A stretch of DNA of 64,000 nt from Larimichthys crocea (Eukaryota > Chordata > Actinopteri > Sciaenidae), in the NCBI RefSeq assembly GCF_000972845.2, contig NC_040018.1, positions 9,459,157-9,523,156 of the forward strand, read 5' to 3'. The notes below the pieces were generated by a model, which did no database searches, had not been told where the DNA came from, and was given only the letters and a program-made list of their open reading frames with translations. Below are positions 11,601 to 22,064 of this stretch, one piece after another. Position numbers and translations under genes: made by a program. Every line of letters begins with the position of its first letter. Position 1 is the stretch's first letter.

Positions 11601-12850
11601 AGCTCACTCATGCTTTAATCATTACAGCTATGGTGCTTCCAGTCTGGTTTGTATGTAACTAAGTACAGTACTAAATTCGAGGTATTCCATTTGAATGATG
11701 AGACTTCACACTCTTTCATTTCACAATGTGATCTTTTTTTGTATAAACTCTTTTCTGATGATGCCAGAGTATGATGCATTGCTGTAGAGATGCATCATAA
11801 TACTACTCTGCTGTATATGAAAGAGATGAGGCTGACCTTAAACATTTTATGACACATTATGTGGCAAAAACATCACGAGTAAAATCGTTTTTCAGCATAA
11901 TGATGACATGATACGGTACCTTTTGCTGCTAATTCATACATACGTTTACTTAAGTAAGGTTTTGAATGCAGGACTGAGTACTTTTACTCAATACTGAGGT
12001 ACTTTAACTTAAGTATTTCCATTTTTTTCTTAAACAGTTAACCAAATTCTTTGCTTAAAACTTGTTTTAGAAAGTAAAAGCCGTGTATTTTATATCTTAC
12101 TCTAGTAAAAGTTAGCAAGTCAGCAAACTGAATAGTTGCTCTTAAGTCTGTAAGTTTTGTACTTTCTGAAATAAATCTTAATCTGCAAAGTAGGTCTTAT
12201 AACTTCTTCCTGTTTCAGTGGTGGAAAAACTTCCAGTGAAGTTTATTTTAGACCCATACCTTCTTTTTCCAAGTAGTTTTTCTTTCTGTTTTGTTTTTTT
12301 TCTGAATCTTACGTGGCTGAAAATCCTGTTTTCATTATTATTATATTACAACATCAGTCCTCTTTTCTCTTTTCCATCAGTATTCTTATTTCTGTATCTA
12401 GGCCACCAGGCCACAGTGTCACATGTTGAATGTTGAACTGTTCTGTTTTATCATTACATAAAAAAATCTACTTTGATAGTTTTGTTCAAGTGCTCCTCAT
12501 CACACAGTGAGAGATCAAGACTAGCAAACACAACAGAAAATACAAAGATCATACAAAAATACATGGGTGAGAAAATGCTAATAACATTTTACCATTATAG
12601 TATGGTATAATTTAAAGTGCTGTGCTTCCATCTACCCCTACGAAATCTCTAAATTAGGAAAAAACACACCTGGGTCAAACAGTGGTTTGCAGATAACTGA
12701 TATACAAGAAAAGTGGAAAAAGCCCGAAAGACGGCAATGGGAAAATAATCAAGAAGTTCAAAGACTAGAAGAAATTAATTTTGGATGACTCTGAGAGGTT
12801 TCCTGTGTGGTCCCGTCAGAGCAGGTACTACAATGCTGAAATGCAACACT
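11600..12850. other. gas6-pros1 intergenic spacer
   Basis: AT-rich, with no ORF of substance. The part at 11930-12240 has ACTTTTACT/TTAAGTA motifs and a CAGTGGTGGAA tip resembling hAT-type non-autonomous elements of fish. Nothing else identifiable. Confidence 0.6.
11930..12240. mobile_element. Possible hAT-like non-autonomous element remnant
   Basis: Repeated TACTTAAGTA / ACTTTTACTC motifs and CAGTGGTGGAAAAACTTCC near 12217-12235 recall fish hAT-derived repeats. No target duplication identified. Confidence 0.35.
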
Positions 12851-13788
12851 ATCATATAAGGTTGCTTTGACCAGTTTTATTAAAACATAAAACAAACACA
12901 ACACGAACAACTACATTTAAGTTATATATTAAAGATGGCTTGTTTCATATACAAAGCGAATTCTGGACACAGGAGAGCCCTGAAGTTGCGGAGAGGAATA
13001 GAAGAACAACACAAGTTGTAGTCTTGTAAGACTAGCATAATGAGAGGGGTACCACGTTTCTAAACGTTACTAAACCAACAGGAGCACCCCTGGAAGTCAG
13101 AGCTCTAATGAAAGATCGTGATTCAAAGAAGAACTTGCAACACAATTGGATGAAAGTGTAGAGGCTCTGTGGTTTTCATCTTCACAGCCAACAACCACAA
13201 TGTCAGCTACTCCAGATGTCTGCCTGTGCGAGACCGGAACCGAAGAGAGTTTAGAGTTAGTACCGTGATTCAATGACAGGGACAGAGATTCGGGTGGTCT
13301 CAGAGCCTGGTCAGCACTGACCATTTGTTTATTCTTCTACACATTCATAACCATCTCTTGTTCCAAACATGGTATGCATGCTACAGAGCTCAGCTCCTTT
13401 CAAGCGTTTCTTGGAAAGCATTTAATTCATTGCAACAAACTGCTACAACCACGTCATCCAGCCATCCAGCTTTTTCGATTAACTCACTGGCAACCAGCTT
13501 TCGTTGTGCCTCGTTAAAAACAAAAAACAAATAACAAATTAAAAACAGGATGTTCCCCGAATAGGAACAATAATACTGTATGGAAGAAACATGTAAGACA
13601 AAGCTTAAAATAAACCCTTCAGAGAAAGTCGACAAAAATGACTATAACCATCTACTTCTATCTCGTCTTGTCACTTCTTTGTCATCCTTTCCTCCATCTC
13701 CTTTTTATACTCTCACCAAAATATCCCAAAAAATGGCCCCTGTGGGATGCTGACTAATTTTTTTAAGTGATCCCGTTGTTAATTAAGG
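12850..13788 (-). other. pros1: Probable pros1 3' UTR
   Basis: Region downstream of the pros1 stop on its strand. AATAAA signals on the minus strand occur at 13333-13328 and 12881-12876. Either could end the transcript; which is used cannot be decided from sequence. Confidence 0.45.
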
Positions 13789-13976
13789 TCACTTTCTGTG
13801 CGGAGGATGTGCTTTGGGGTGACTCTCGGGAGCAGAAGCAGGAGGACAGGAATGGGACTTAATACTGTTGTGTTTGCTCAGAGCCTCGTCAAAGTCCAGC
13901 TGATGGCCGGCGATGGTGACCTCCATGCAGCCGTGGTAATAGGCCGTCACGGGGGTGGCCGGTAACGGGATATCGC
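13789..13976 (-). CDS. pros1: pros1 exon 14: LamG2 end and C-terminus
   Basis: Residues 617-678, [39 protein letters not shown] and a His/Pro-rich tail ending PPHRK before TGA. Confidence 0.95.
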
Positions 13977-16432
13977 CTGAAAGACAGACGGGGGACATAA
14001 CGAGAGACGGTGATCAACATGTCCTCTTTTAATAGCAAGGTTATGACACAAGAAGAAGGGGAAAAGTCAACAACAAATCTGTCAGGGTTGTTTGTTGACC
14101 AAGCTCAAGAGATTACAATGACCACTCCACCGTTTTTGACCGAGACTGAAGTATCCAGTTTTTCTTTAGCTCCTCCATGAGGTTGTCATTTGGGTTTTGT
14201 TGAAATCACAACAACTATCGTTGCCACAGCTATTTTTCTCCTCAGGATTAAATGTGATCACTTTGGAGAATCCTTTACTTTTAATCTAGCGCCATCATCT
14301 GGTCAAAAACGGTCCAATATTTTGGTGTGTTATCAAACTCCAGTAACATTACCCTTAGCTGTATTTTTTTTAGTGCTAATTAGCAAAAGCTAGGGTGTGA
14401 CAATGGTAAACATTATACCTGCATGTAAGCATTATTGCTGTGAGTATGGCAACATCTTAAAGCTCCACTGTTCCTCAGAGCCGCCAGCGTGTGCAGCCTA
14501 CAGTTATGCTGCTGCAGCACAATGGAGAGGATATTACATTTAGGTTTGCTTTGAACTTCTTCCCTGGCATGTGGAAATCTCTCAAGAAGCTTCCTTATAA
14601 AAAGATGTGGACTGAGATGATTAAAGCCACATTGGTGAGCCACATGGTGATCATATATAGCTTAAAAAAAAAAAAAGTCAAGACTCCCAGAGTTAGTGTA
14701 CTTTTACCTGCTGCTTTGACTAACCTGGTATCCCACCAATGTATGTACTGACAGGGTTCTGCATGGTGGTGTTAAGGCGCTCCAGGGCCTCCCGCAGGGC
14801 TTCAGAGTTCATGTAGGTAACACTGGAGGAGTTGGCTGAGATCTGGATTCCTGTAGCAGTCACATTCAGCTGTACTGTCAGCCGGTCCGGGTAACACAAC
14901 ATGAGCGATTCCAGTGTAGCCACGGAGACGCCTTCCAAGAACACTTGCAGGTTCTGGAGTGGGGAGAGCAATAACATGGCAGAGTTTAATAATGTCTGTT
15001 TGTGCTTTTGTATGTGTGAAGGCATGCAGAGAATACACATGGGAAGTGTTTGAAAATGAACTCACAGCTTCTTGTTCTCCCTGCGTTACCACAGCGACCG
15101 ACAGGGGTACTGTGTTGTTGTAGACAAGAGCAAAGAGGACCCCTGTGCTGCTGGACGGCAGTATGCTCATCTTTATATCCACATTCCAGCTGCCAGAGTC
15201 ACCTGGTTACACACAGGAAAACACAGGTTCAAGCTGTCATGATATGGAACATATGAAACATACAGCCACAGTAAAACCGACCGACTATATTGTACCTGTG
15301 CTAATCTGCACTACTAAATTTAATAGGCCTGAGGCCGTTCTGTGCATTATTTCATGCTCTCTTTGTTCATATATTTCCTCTGGGTGGTTCACTTTACCCC
15401 CACCACAGAACACAACCACATTTGGTAACACATTTGGGGCCAGATTTTCCCATACCGATTAATAAAGTGTTAACTTAACTTACTCACTGTAGTCAATGTT
15501 GAAGTGTGCCAGTCCTAACCCGGTGAAAAAAGATCCTCGTTCCACATACACAAAGCAATGTTTGCTCTTCTTCTCCTGGATGACCTCCTTTACCCCAGAC
15601 GCCCCCTGGTTCATCAAGTTCCACCCACGTATACAGCCGTCAAGTCGGGGGTTGATCTAATGCACAGTATATATATACACACACACACACACACACTTAG
15701 TACAACCCTGCAGTGCAGCAGGTGCAACATAATCATCATTATGTGTATTAATTTCATTATGTTGTTAAGGTGAATCTGTTAGAGTTATTAGATATGGTCA
15801 CAGGGGAAATGATCCACTTAGCTGGTGATTCATTGTGTGTGTGCTTTCAGATGACCTGCTTACAGGTTTGATGACGTTGTCAGTGCGGTTGGGCAGACCA
15901 GCGATGTAGACCTTGGTCTCCTGTATGCCATTAACTGAAGTAAAGAGACTCTCTGGACTGTTGATGCTCATCACAGCTTCTTTGCTGATCTTCACACTGA
16001 TGCTGCTCTCCAGTTCATCCACAGAGATCTGCAGGTTACACACCGTAAGTCTTTCTCACTCGGCGCAGTTCAGAACCAGAGCACAATCCATCAGTTCCGT
16101 TTATCGACCGGCACTTCCCCGCTGTTAGCCACAGGGGAACAAGTATATATATAGGAATTACTGGACTACAGCTCCTTCTTACCACATGCCACTGTCCGTC
16201 ATTGATGGCTTTTCCTCCGGTGGTGACCTTGAACGTGTGCTGGTTTTTGAACTGGACTTCAATGCGACCACCTCTTAGCCCCAACATGAACCACGAGTCC
16301 TGGGAGGACTCTGCGTACAGCACAACGCCCTCTGGGTCAAATGTACGGAAGTCAAACTCTGCTGCAAACCTGACAGCCAGAAACAGAAGGGCACTCAGTA
16401 ATCTAACTTTACTTGTAGTCTTTATTATATTT

Positions 16433-16466
<34 letters not shown>

Positions 16467-19400
16467 TCAACTCTCACTTTGTGTTCTCCGGCAGACGGAA
16501 GCGCAGATAGATGACAGGAAGGCCTACAAACTGCTCCCCCAGGTAAAGCATCTCAGGGTGTTTGTAGTCATACAGATCCACACAAACCGGGATCCTTTGA
16601 CAGTATTTCTGGTCTCCCGCCAAATGTAGACCCTCTCGACCATCACAGTGACACGTGTAGCTGCCCACCGTGTTTATGCAAATCCCGTCACACACGTTAA
16701 ACTGGCACTCATCTACGTCTGCAACAACAGGAGAGAAAGGCAGTGGCCTCTGGCTTCAATGCCTATGGTGTTTGTTCGTTTTTTTTTTTACTGGAAGTGC
16801 ACTAACTACTGTTTGTCACCTGTCAGATTTTATGACTCGTGGTGGTCAGGCAGGAACAATAAGTTGAAGTCTCACCATTGCAGGACTTGGAAGTGAAGTT
16901 GTATTTGAAACCCAAGGGACACTGGCACTCATACATGCCCGGCGTGTTGACACATCTAGCCGGTTCTCCACAGATGCTGGGGTACAACAGGCACTCATTG
17001 ATATCTGGAAAACAGCAAATCAAACGTGACACTCACTCATCCAGAGACCTGACTGAAAGAATAAAATGGCAAATAAACTACATGGGGTTGATTAAAAGTA
17101 TACTTTTTGTACATGGTGCAATGTCTTATACCTCCAATTTACCAATTATTTCATACCATATATTTCCTTATTGATGGTCTACTTTCCATGTAGCTTTTAG
17201 ACACAGCAACACTATCACTGTGCCATAATGCAGAGCAGCTGCGAGCAGAGTCAGCTGCTGACACTCATTGCTTTCATGAGATATGATGCTGTAAAAATTA
17301 AACCTGGCAGAGAAGCAATAAGCAAATCTGAAGAAAAGGTTCAGCTGCCAACTCTCACATCTGATGTCAGCCTCTATCAGTGCAGTGTGGAAATGAGTTT
17401 CTGACAGGCACAAAATAACCAATTTTAAAATATTCGCTGCTTATGTATCGCTGTAAATTGAACATCTCTGTGTTCTGTCCAACAAAATAAGCAATGTGAA
17501 GGCCACTTTGGTCTAGGGGAGTCATTTTATGACCTAAATCAATGAATTGTTATTCATTTCAGCTCCAAGAAGAACCCGTTAAAGCAGTGCAGGGTGGTTA
17601 CTCAACATCAACGTATCATGTATTGAAGGGCCATGAGCAAAATATGGCCTTCTAAATCTCTGCAGCCCATCAAAAAAAAAGGACAAAGCAAATTTACCAA
17701 ACTGACTCAGTCCATGTTTGTGAAGACTTTGTACTGAGCAAGCATTCAACACGCTCGAAGGTAAACAGAGTCCACGCTAAATAGGACAGATTGAAATAAA
17801 CGGAAATGAGACGAACGTCTACAAAGTCTAAGCAGGTTCAAACAGCTCATAGATAAGAAGCTGGTGGTCTATGCAGAGCAACAACAAAAAAAAACGAAGG
17901 ATTCTTTTTCCAGCTTTTAAAAGTTTTTTTCCACATTCTGTTTACGTAAGAGGTCACCTCGGGCCAGATTTAGAAATAACAAATAGTCGGGCCCCCAGAG
18001 GACAACAGCTGGACAACGGTTTTTGTTATGAGGCACGGAGGGCTCCACCGTCCATATATGAATGAATAAAAAGGAAGTTCTCAAAAGAGATAATACAGCA
18101 TCTAGGAACAAGTGTGTTTGCTCAGCTGCTTACTAAGCACTATATGTTCCTCCTCCTCAGGGCTGGATGTCTTCATATATGTGACATTAATGCACAAACA
18201 CACACACACAAAAATCAGTCTAAGCTGCACTCACTGCAGTCTTACCAAAGCAGTTGATTTTGTTATTGATGACGTAGCCCTCTTCACACATACAATGGAA
18301 GCTACCGGGGAGGTTGGAACACTTGTGGTTACATCCTGCTGGATATTCAGGATCTGAACACTCGTCGATGTCTGCACGGTAAACACACACACAACAACAT
18401 TCATCAGCCTCCAGATTAATCATTTTTAAAAAAGGCTTAAATGTGACATTTTACAGTTGACTTATGTCTAAACTATTAGACATACGGCACAGAGTGTGTC
18501 TGTGTGTTTATTTAAAAGCTGCACTACAACACTCACCGTCCTCACAGCGCGGCCCCTTCCAGCCGGTTTTACACACACACTTGAAGGAGGCCTGGCCGTC
18601 CACGCAGCGCTCCGTACCCTCCTTGTAGCATGGAAACGGTGTGCACTGGTTACTGATCTCTGCCATACAACAAACACACACACAGGAGCATCTCACAGGT
18701 GAGGATAACCTGACTTACTGACATAAAAATGCAAACATCTTCTACTAAAACGTCGCTCACCCTTCACACAGGTGCGCAGGTCCGATGGGATCCCCTCTGA
18801 GTTCTGGTTGGTGATGCCGACTCTGTGTGAACCAAGACACGCTGCAACAAAGAGAAAAGGCTCGTAAAGGGGAAACAAACCTTAAATCACGTCATCTTAA
18901 GAGATATAATCAATTGTGCAAACTCACCAACATATTTGGGGTAGAAATATTCCTAGAAAAAAAAAAACAGAACAGGGAAAGAGATTTATCAGGATTTGAC
19001 AATAGGGAAAAAAGAAACAAAGGGAGGAGAGGGTGAAGCGAGTGAGATTGCAGCCAGCTGTGCTCTAAATAAATCAGTTTGCAAGAGTATAACATCTGGA
19101 TGAATCCAGATGGTTGGCGTTTCCAAAGTTATACTGGAAGAACATGAAACTTTTGACTATATTGTAGAAAATCTGTAGCAAAAGTGCCAACAAAATGAGA
19201 ATATTTGCTTGGTTTTACTATCCTTGATGACAGTAAATGGAATATATTTGGATTTTGAACTGCTGGATAGACAAAATCAGACATCTGAAGACGTCAGCTT
19301 GAGCTCCGGGAACTTGTGTCATGTCATTTTAGCTATTTTTTTTCACTTTCACTGCGCAATTCATCATCTTTGACAAAGTTTTACTTCCTCTCCGGTTTGA

Positions 19401-20210
19401 ACTGTCATTCACGGGTCCGGATCCAGCCCAACCAGTGAGATCAGGGCGCCCCTGCTCTTCCTTACCGTCTCTGGATGGTTCTCAAAGATCTCCCTGGCCT
19501 CCTCCTTGTTGCACAGCTCCTCGATGCACTCCCTTTCCAGGTCACCCTTCTTGCTCTCCTCGAACAGAGAGTTGGCTCTCCGGTGTCTGCTCAGGAACTG
19601 TGAGGCTGTGCTCTGATTGAGAACTAGGACACACACAAAAACACACACTCATTCAAATACATTGTGTTGTTTTGCATGTAACAAGTGCAAGTCACTTTGC
19701 ATGTTATCATGCAGCATGCACATTATAACAACACATGACTGATCCCAGCAGGAATTTAAGTCCCCTGCTTCCTCATGACAGATGGCTGATGCAGCCGGTG
19801 CCTGCGTGGACGAAAGTGGACAACCTAATTACTCTTCTGTGAATTGGCCTGAATAAAAGGTCATTGCGAAACCGTTATTTCCCAGAAATGACCTCTAGCT
19901 TTTGTAACGAGCAGCTCTTGCTGACCAAACATGTTTCAGAAAGGAGTCATGACCCCCCCCCCCACCACCACCCCTGACACTTTCTGTTCTGTTTTCTGCT
20001 CTTATGGTCAAAGTTACAAAAATGGTCTGCAAGCGGCTTTTCAACCTGATGCTGTAACAGGCTGCTCAATTACTTTGCTGCGTAGGGTTCAAACTGTTAA
20101 TACACTTAACACACGTACCCTACATACTTACAGCGATAAGCACCGGCGAGCGTCACAAGAAACACGAGACAAGCCAAGGACTCCCCAAGTGCCCGTTTCT
20201 GTCTCCACAT
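13789..20210 (-). CDS. pros1: pros1, vitamin K-dependent protein S
   Basis: Secreted plasma protein, cofactor of activated protein C and TFPI and a ligand of TAM receptors. Fourteen exons give 678 residues (human about 676): signal peptide, propeptide ending RHRR (39-42), Gla domain from 43, 25-nt aromatic-stack exon, thrombin-sensitive region (88-114), four EGF modules (115-about 281), LamG1 (about 300-490) and LamG2 (about 495-660). Protein S identity rests on [45 protein letters not shown] and the C-terminal NGCMEV-type [11 protein letters not shown] with [13 protein letters not shown]. It lies 2.7 kb upstream of gas6 on the same strand. An intron is absent at the EGF4-LamG1 junction. ATG at 20210 has A at -3; stop TGA at 13791-13789. 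Confidence 0.96.
14330..14510 (-). repeat. Dispersed fish repeat fragment in pros1 intron 13
   Basis: TTAGTGCTAATTAGCAAAAG, GGTAAACATTATACCTGCAT and AGCTCCACTGTTCCTCAGAG resemble the GCTAACATGCTAA-type repeat frequent in percomorph introns; a copy in the other orientation is at 41925-42210. Confidence 0.5.
14725..14953 (-). CDS. pros1: pros1 exon 13: LamG2, middle
   Basis: Residues 541-616, [17 protein letters not shown] to [14 protein letters not shown]. Contains NVT, NSS and NTT sequons. 229 nt, ends in phase 1 at GTTAGT. Confidence 0.93.
15066..15202 (-). CDS. pros1: pros1 exon 12: start of LamG2
   Basis: Residues 495-540, [19 protein letters not shown] and [19 protein letters not shown]. 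137 nt, ends in phase 0 at GTGAGT. Confidence 0.94.
15488..15656 (-). CDS. pros1: pros1 exon 11: LamG1 end
   Basis: Residues 439-494, [20 protein letters not shown] and [12 protein letters not shown] to AHFNIDY. 169 nt, phase 0 to 1. Confidence 0.95.
15668..15697 (+). repeat. (AT)n(AC)n microsatellite
   Basis: Dinucleotide tract in pros1 intron 10, starting 11 bp upstream (in gene direction) of the exon 11 acceptor. Confidence 0.9.
15864..16028 (-). CDS. pros1: pros1 exon 10: LamG1, middle
   Basis: Residues 384-438, [20 protein letters not shown] to NRTDNVIKP, with an NRT sequon. 165 nt, phase 0-0. Confidence 0.95.
16183..16369 (-). CDS. pros1: pros1 exon 9: LamG1, first part
   Basis: Residues 321-383, [20 protein letters not shown] and [20 protein letters not shown]. 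187 nt ending QWHV in phase 0. Confidence 0.95.
16435..16465 (+). repeat. (GT)n microsatellite beside pros1 exon 8 donor
   Basis: About 15 GT units; CA on the pros1 strand, starting 13 bases into the intron. Confidence 0.95.
16478..16718 (-). CDS. pros1: pros1 exon 8: EGF4 fused to LamG1 linker
   Basis: Residues 241-320, [14 protein letters not shown] through [18 protein letters not shown] to [17 protein letters not shown]. 241 nt read through without an intron, exactly the sum of gas6 exons 8 (122) and 9 (119). Human PROS1 has an intron here. Ends in phase 2. Confidence 0.95.
16876..17004 (-). CDS. pros1: pros1 exon 7: calcium-binding EGF module 3
   Basis: Residues 198-240, [18 protein letters not shown] to YNFTSKSCN, including an NFT sequon. 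129 nt, phase 1-1. Confidence 0.94.
17005..18245 (-). other. pros1 intron 6
   Basis: 1.24 kb, the largest pros1 intron. AT-rich; no exon or identifiable element seen. Confidence 0.6.
18246..18371 (-). CDS. pros1: pros1 exon 6: calcium-binding EGF module 2
   Basis: Residues 156-197, [14 protein letters not shown] with LPGSFHCMC; calcium-binding EGF consensus. 126 nt, phase 1-1. Confidence 0.94.
18537..18659 (-). CDS. pros1: pros1 exon 5: EGF module 1
   Basis: Residues 115-155, [11 protein letters not shown] to GWKGPRCED; six cysteines. 123 nt, phase 1-1. Confidence 0.94.
18761..18841 (-). CDS. pros1: pros1 exon 4: thrombin-sensitive region
   Basis: Residues 88-114, [13 protein letters not shown] to DLRTCVK. 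Two cysteines close a loop with Arg in SHRVG and DLRTC, the only basic cleavage candidates. 81 nt against 63 nt in gas6. Confidence 0.92.
18928..18952 (-). CDS. pros1: pros1 exon 3: 25-nt aromatic-stack exon
   Basis: EYFYPKYV plus one base, flanked by TCTAG and GTGAGT. Missed by simple ORF calling because of its size. Confidence 0.95.
19466..19623 (-). CDS. pros1: pros1 exon 2: propeptide and Gla domain
   Basis: Residues 27-79. RHRR cleavage site, then [17 protein letters not shown] and [19 protein letters not shown]; eleven Glu residues are available for carboxylation. Phase 0 donor GTAAGG. Confidence 0.95.
20132..20210 (-). CDS. pros1: pros1 exon 1: signal peptide
   Basis: Residues 1-26, [11 protein letters not shown] then hydrophobic [13 protein letters not shown]. 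Phase-1 donor GTAAGT. 79 nt, exactly as in gas6. Confidence 0.88.
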
Positions 20211-20600
20211 AGTCGAGCCGTTCTTCCAGCTAGGCCACGGTTTGGCTCTGCGTAAAAGACTGGCTGAGCGCAGGTCCGTTTGAGGGGAGAGAAAAAAAAA
20301 CTTTATTCTTCCCGAAAGTGTTTTCGTTCACAGAGAGAGAGAGAGGGAGAGAGAGGGAGAGGGGGGGAGTGGCGGGGCCCGCCAGGAGAGCAGCTACAGA
20401 GGGGGCGACGCGCGAGTACACACGGTGCTGTTGTTTACTCAGAGGCCGGCGCGTCGCTGCTGCTGCTCGGCTCAGCTCGGGCACAGAACAGGGTCACAGG
20501 GTCTGGAACAGGGACCGTGTCTATAAGGCAAGGTGTGGTCAACACACAACACACAAAAAGTTACTGTGCCTTACATGTGTGTGTCTGTGTGTGTATAAAA
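20211..20600 (-). promoter_or_regulatory. pros1: pros1 5' UTR and probable promoter region
   Basis: GC-rich flank with a GA-rich tract (20330-20370) and a GGGGCCCGCC/GGGCGACGCGCG stretch (20375-20415), consistent with a TATA-less, GC-rich promoter. No start site can be fixed. Confidence 0.4.
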
Positions 20601-20604
20601 AAAT

Positions 20605-20726
20605 GTAAAATATTGGCATGTAAATTCAAATAGTGGTATAAAGTAGCAGCAGAGTATATATATATATATATTATAGCCAACATAAATACACTTTGCAACC
20701 TTTTTTCTGTTATTTTATACAAAGGT

Positions 20727-20767
<41 letters not shown>

Positions 20768-20851
20768 TATAGCCTTTGTATAAACACTTATACAACTTAT
20801 ACTCTGCTGCTACTTTATACCACTATTTGAATTTACATGCCAATATTTTAC
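20605..20851. repeat. Perfect 54-bp inverted repeat upstream of pros1
   Basis: Arms 20605-20658 and 20798-20851 are exact reverse complements. The 139-bp spacer holds TA and CA microsatellites. The right arm's last 43 bp recur immediately downstream (20852-20894) and a shorter degenerate copy occurs at 20962-20985. Confidence 0.95.
20731..20760 (+). repeat. (CA)n microsatellite
   Basis: Fifteen CA units inside the spacer of the pros1-upstream inverted repeat. Confidence 0.95.
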
Positions 20852-20927
20852 GCTACTTTATACCACTATTTGAATTTACATGCCAATATTTTACAATATT
20901 TTATATTTTATTTCATACAAAGGTCAA

Positions 20928-20930
<3 letters not shown>

Positions 20931-20960
<30 letters not shown>
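20931..20960 (+). repeat. (CA)n microsatellite
   Basis: Second CA tract, preceded like the first by ATACAAAGGTCAAA, showing duplication of the whole block. Confidence 0.95.
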
Positions 20961-20965
<5 letters not shown>

Positions 20966-20999
20966 CACTATTTGAATTTGCGTGCCAATTCTTTTTACA

Positions 21000-21262
21000 T
21001 TTTACGCCACAACTTTAAGTTAAGGTTGTGTTAAAGTTAACTAGTTACTTCCAAGATTCAGGTTTGGAATAGAAACTATAATCGGCAAATACATTCTGAT
21101 ATTATAGACTTTATTGGTTGAAGTATAATGGGTATAAATTAGTATGCTATGCTAATACATTTGTACTTTAGTGAATATGTTTTATTTGTAATTGAGTATA
21201 TCTGCACTCTGTTATTGCGATTTGTTCATAAGTAAAATATCTTTACTTCCATCATTGTAGGC

Positions 21263-21299
<37 letters not shown>

Positions 21300-22060
21300 A
21301 GGACAGTCTATATCTACACTTCATTCAGTTTAAGCTCTATCAAAAGTCTCTTGAACGTGGAAGCCCCCACCTGAAGGTACAATATTCATGTTTTACTCCA
21401 CAATTATATTTTTAAAAAATTGATTTACAAGTACCATGTTAATTCAGTACCATGTCAGTGGGTTCACGATGTACAGAGAATATGAAAAGTATTGTTTTTG
21501 GCACATATAAAACCTGGCTTCATTATATGGTTTGCTTGAATGCCATTTCAATCTGAATCCCATATGCTACATTAGAGATTGTGCAATTATTATTCTGAAC
21601 ATTCATGCACTGGGGTACTATTACTCATCAATATGTCTCCATATCTGCTGTTCCATTGAAAGACTGGGACAAATGAGATATTTTCTTTTCACCGTTCACA
21701 CTGAATTTCATATGTCATACAGTAAGTGCAAGACTGTAGGGAGGATTTGGGGTATTTTGACTCAGACGGACATTTATTTTACAAAAATCTGTTGATTCAC
21801 TGTAAGTGACCGGAGATGAACAAGAAAGTGGATGGAAAAGGTCTGACATAATTTAGAAGGAATTTGTCTGAATCTGATTGTAGACCTCCGCGCAGACATT
21901 AAAACCATGTCCCGATTATCTGTCTGACAAAACAAGGCTGTCGATGTGAGTGTACAGTGTAGTTTAGAAGGACACACACAGACGCACATTTGCATTAATA
22001 TTGGTTTCATTTAGTTATTCAGGAAAAAAACACATCACATTTTCACCATTCATTCAACTG
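21000..22060. other. pros1-rasa3 intergenic spacer
   Basis: AT-rich sequence between the pros1 5' flank and the likely end of the rasa3 3' UTR. No gene seen. Confidence 0.5.
21269..21297 (+). repeat. (TG)n microsatellite
   Basis: About 14 TG units in the pros1-rasa3 spacer. Confidence 0.95.
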
Positions 22061-22064
22061 TTTT

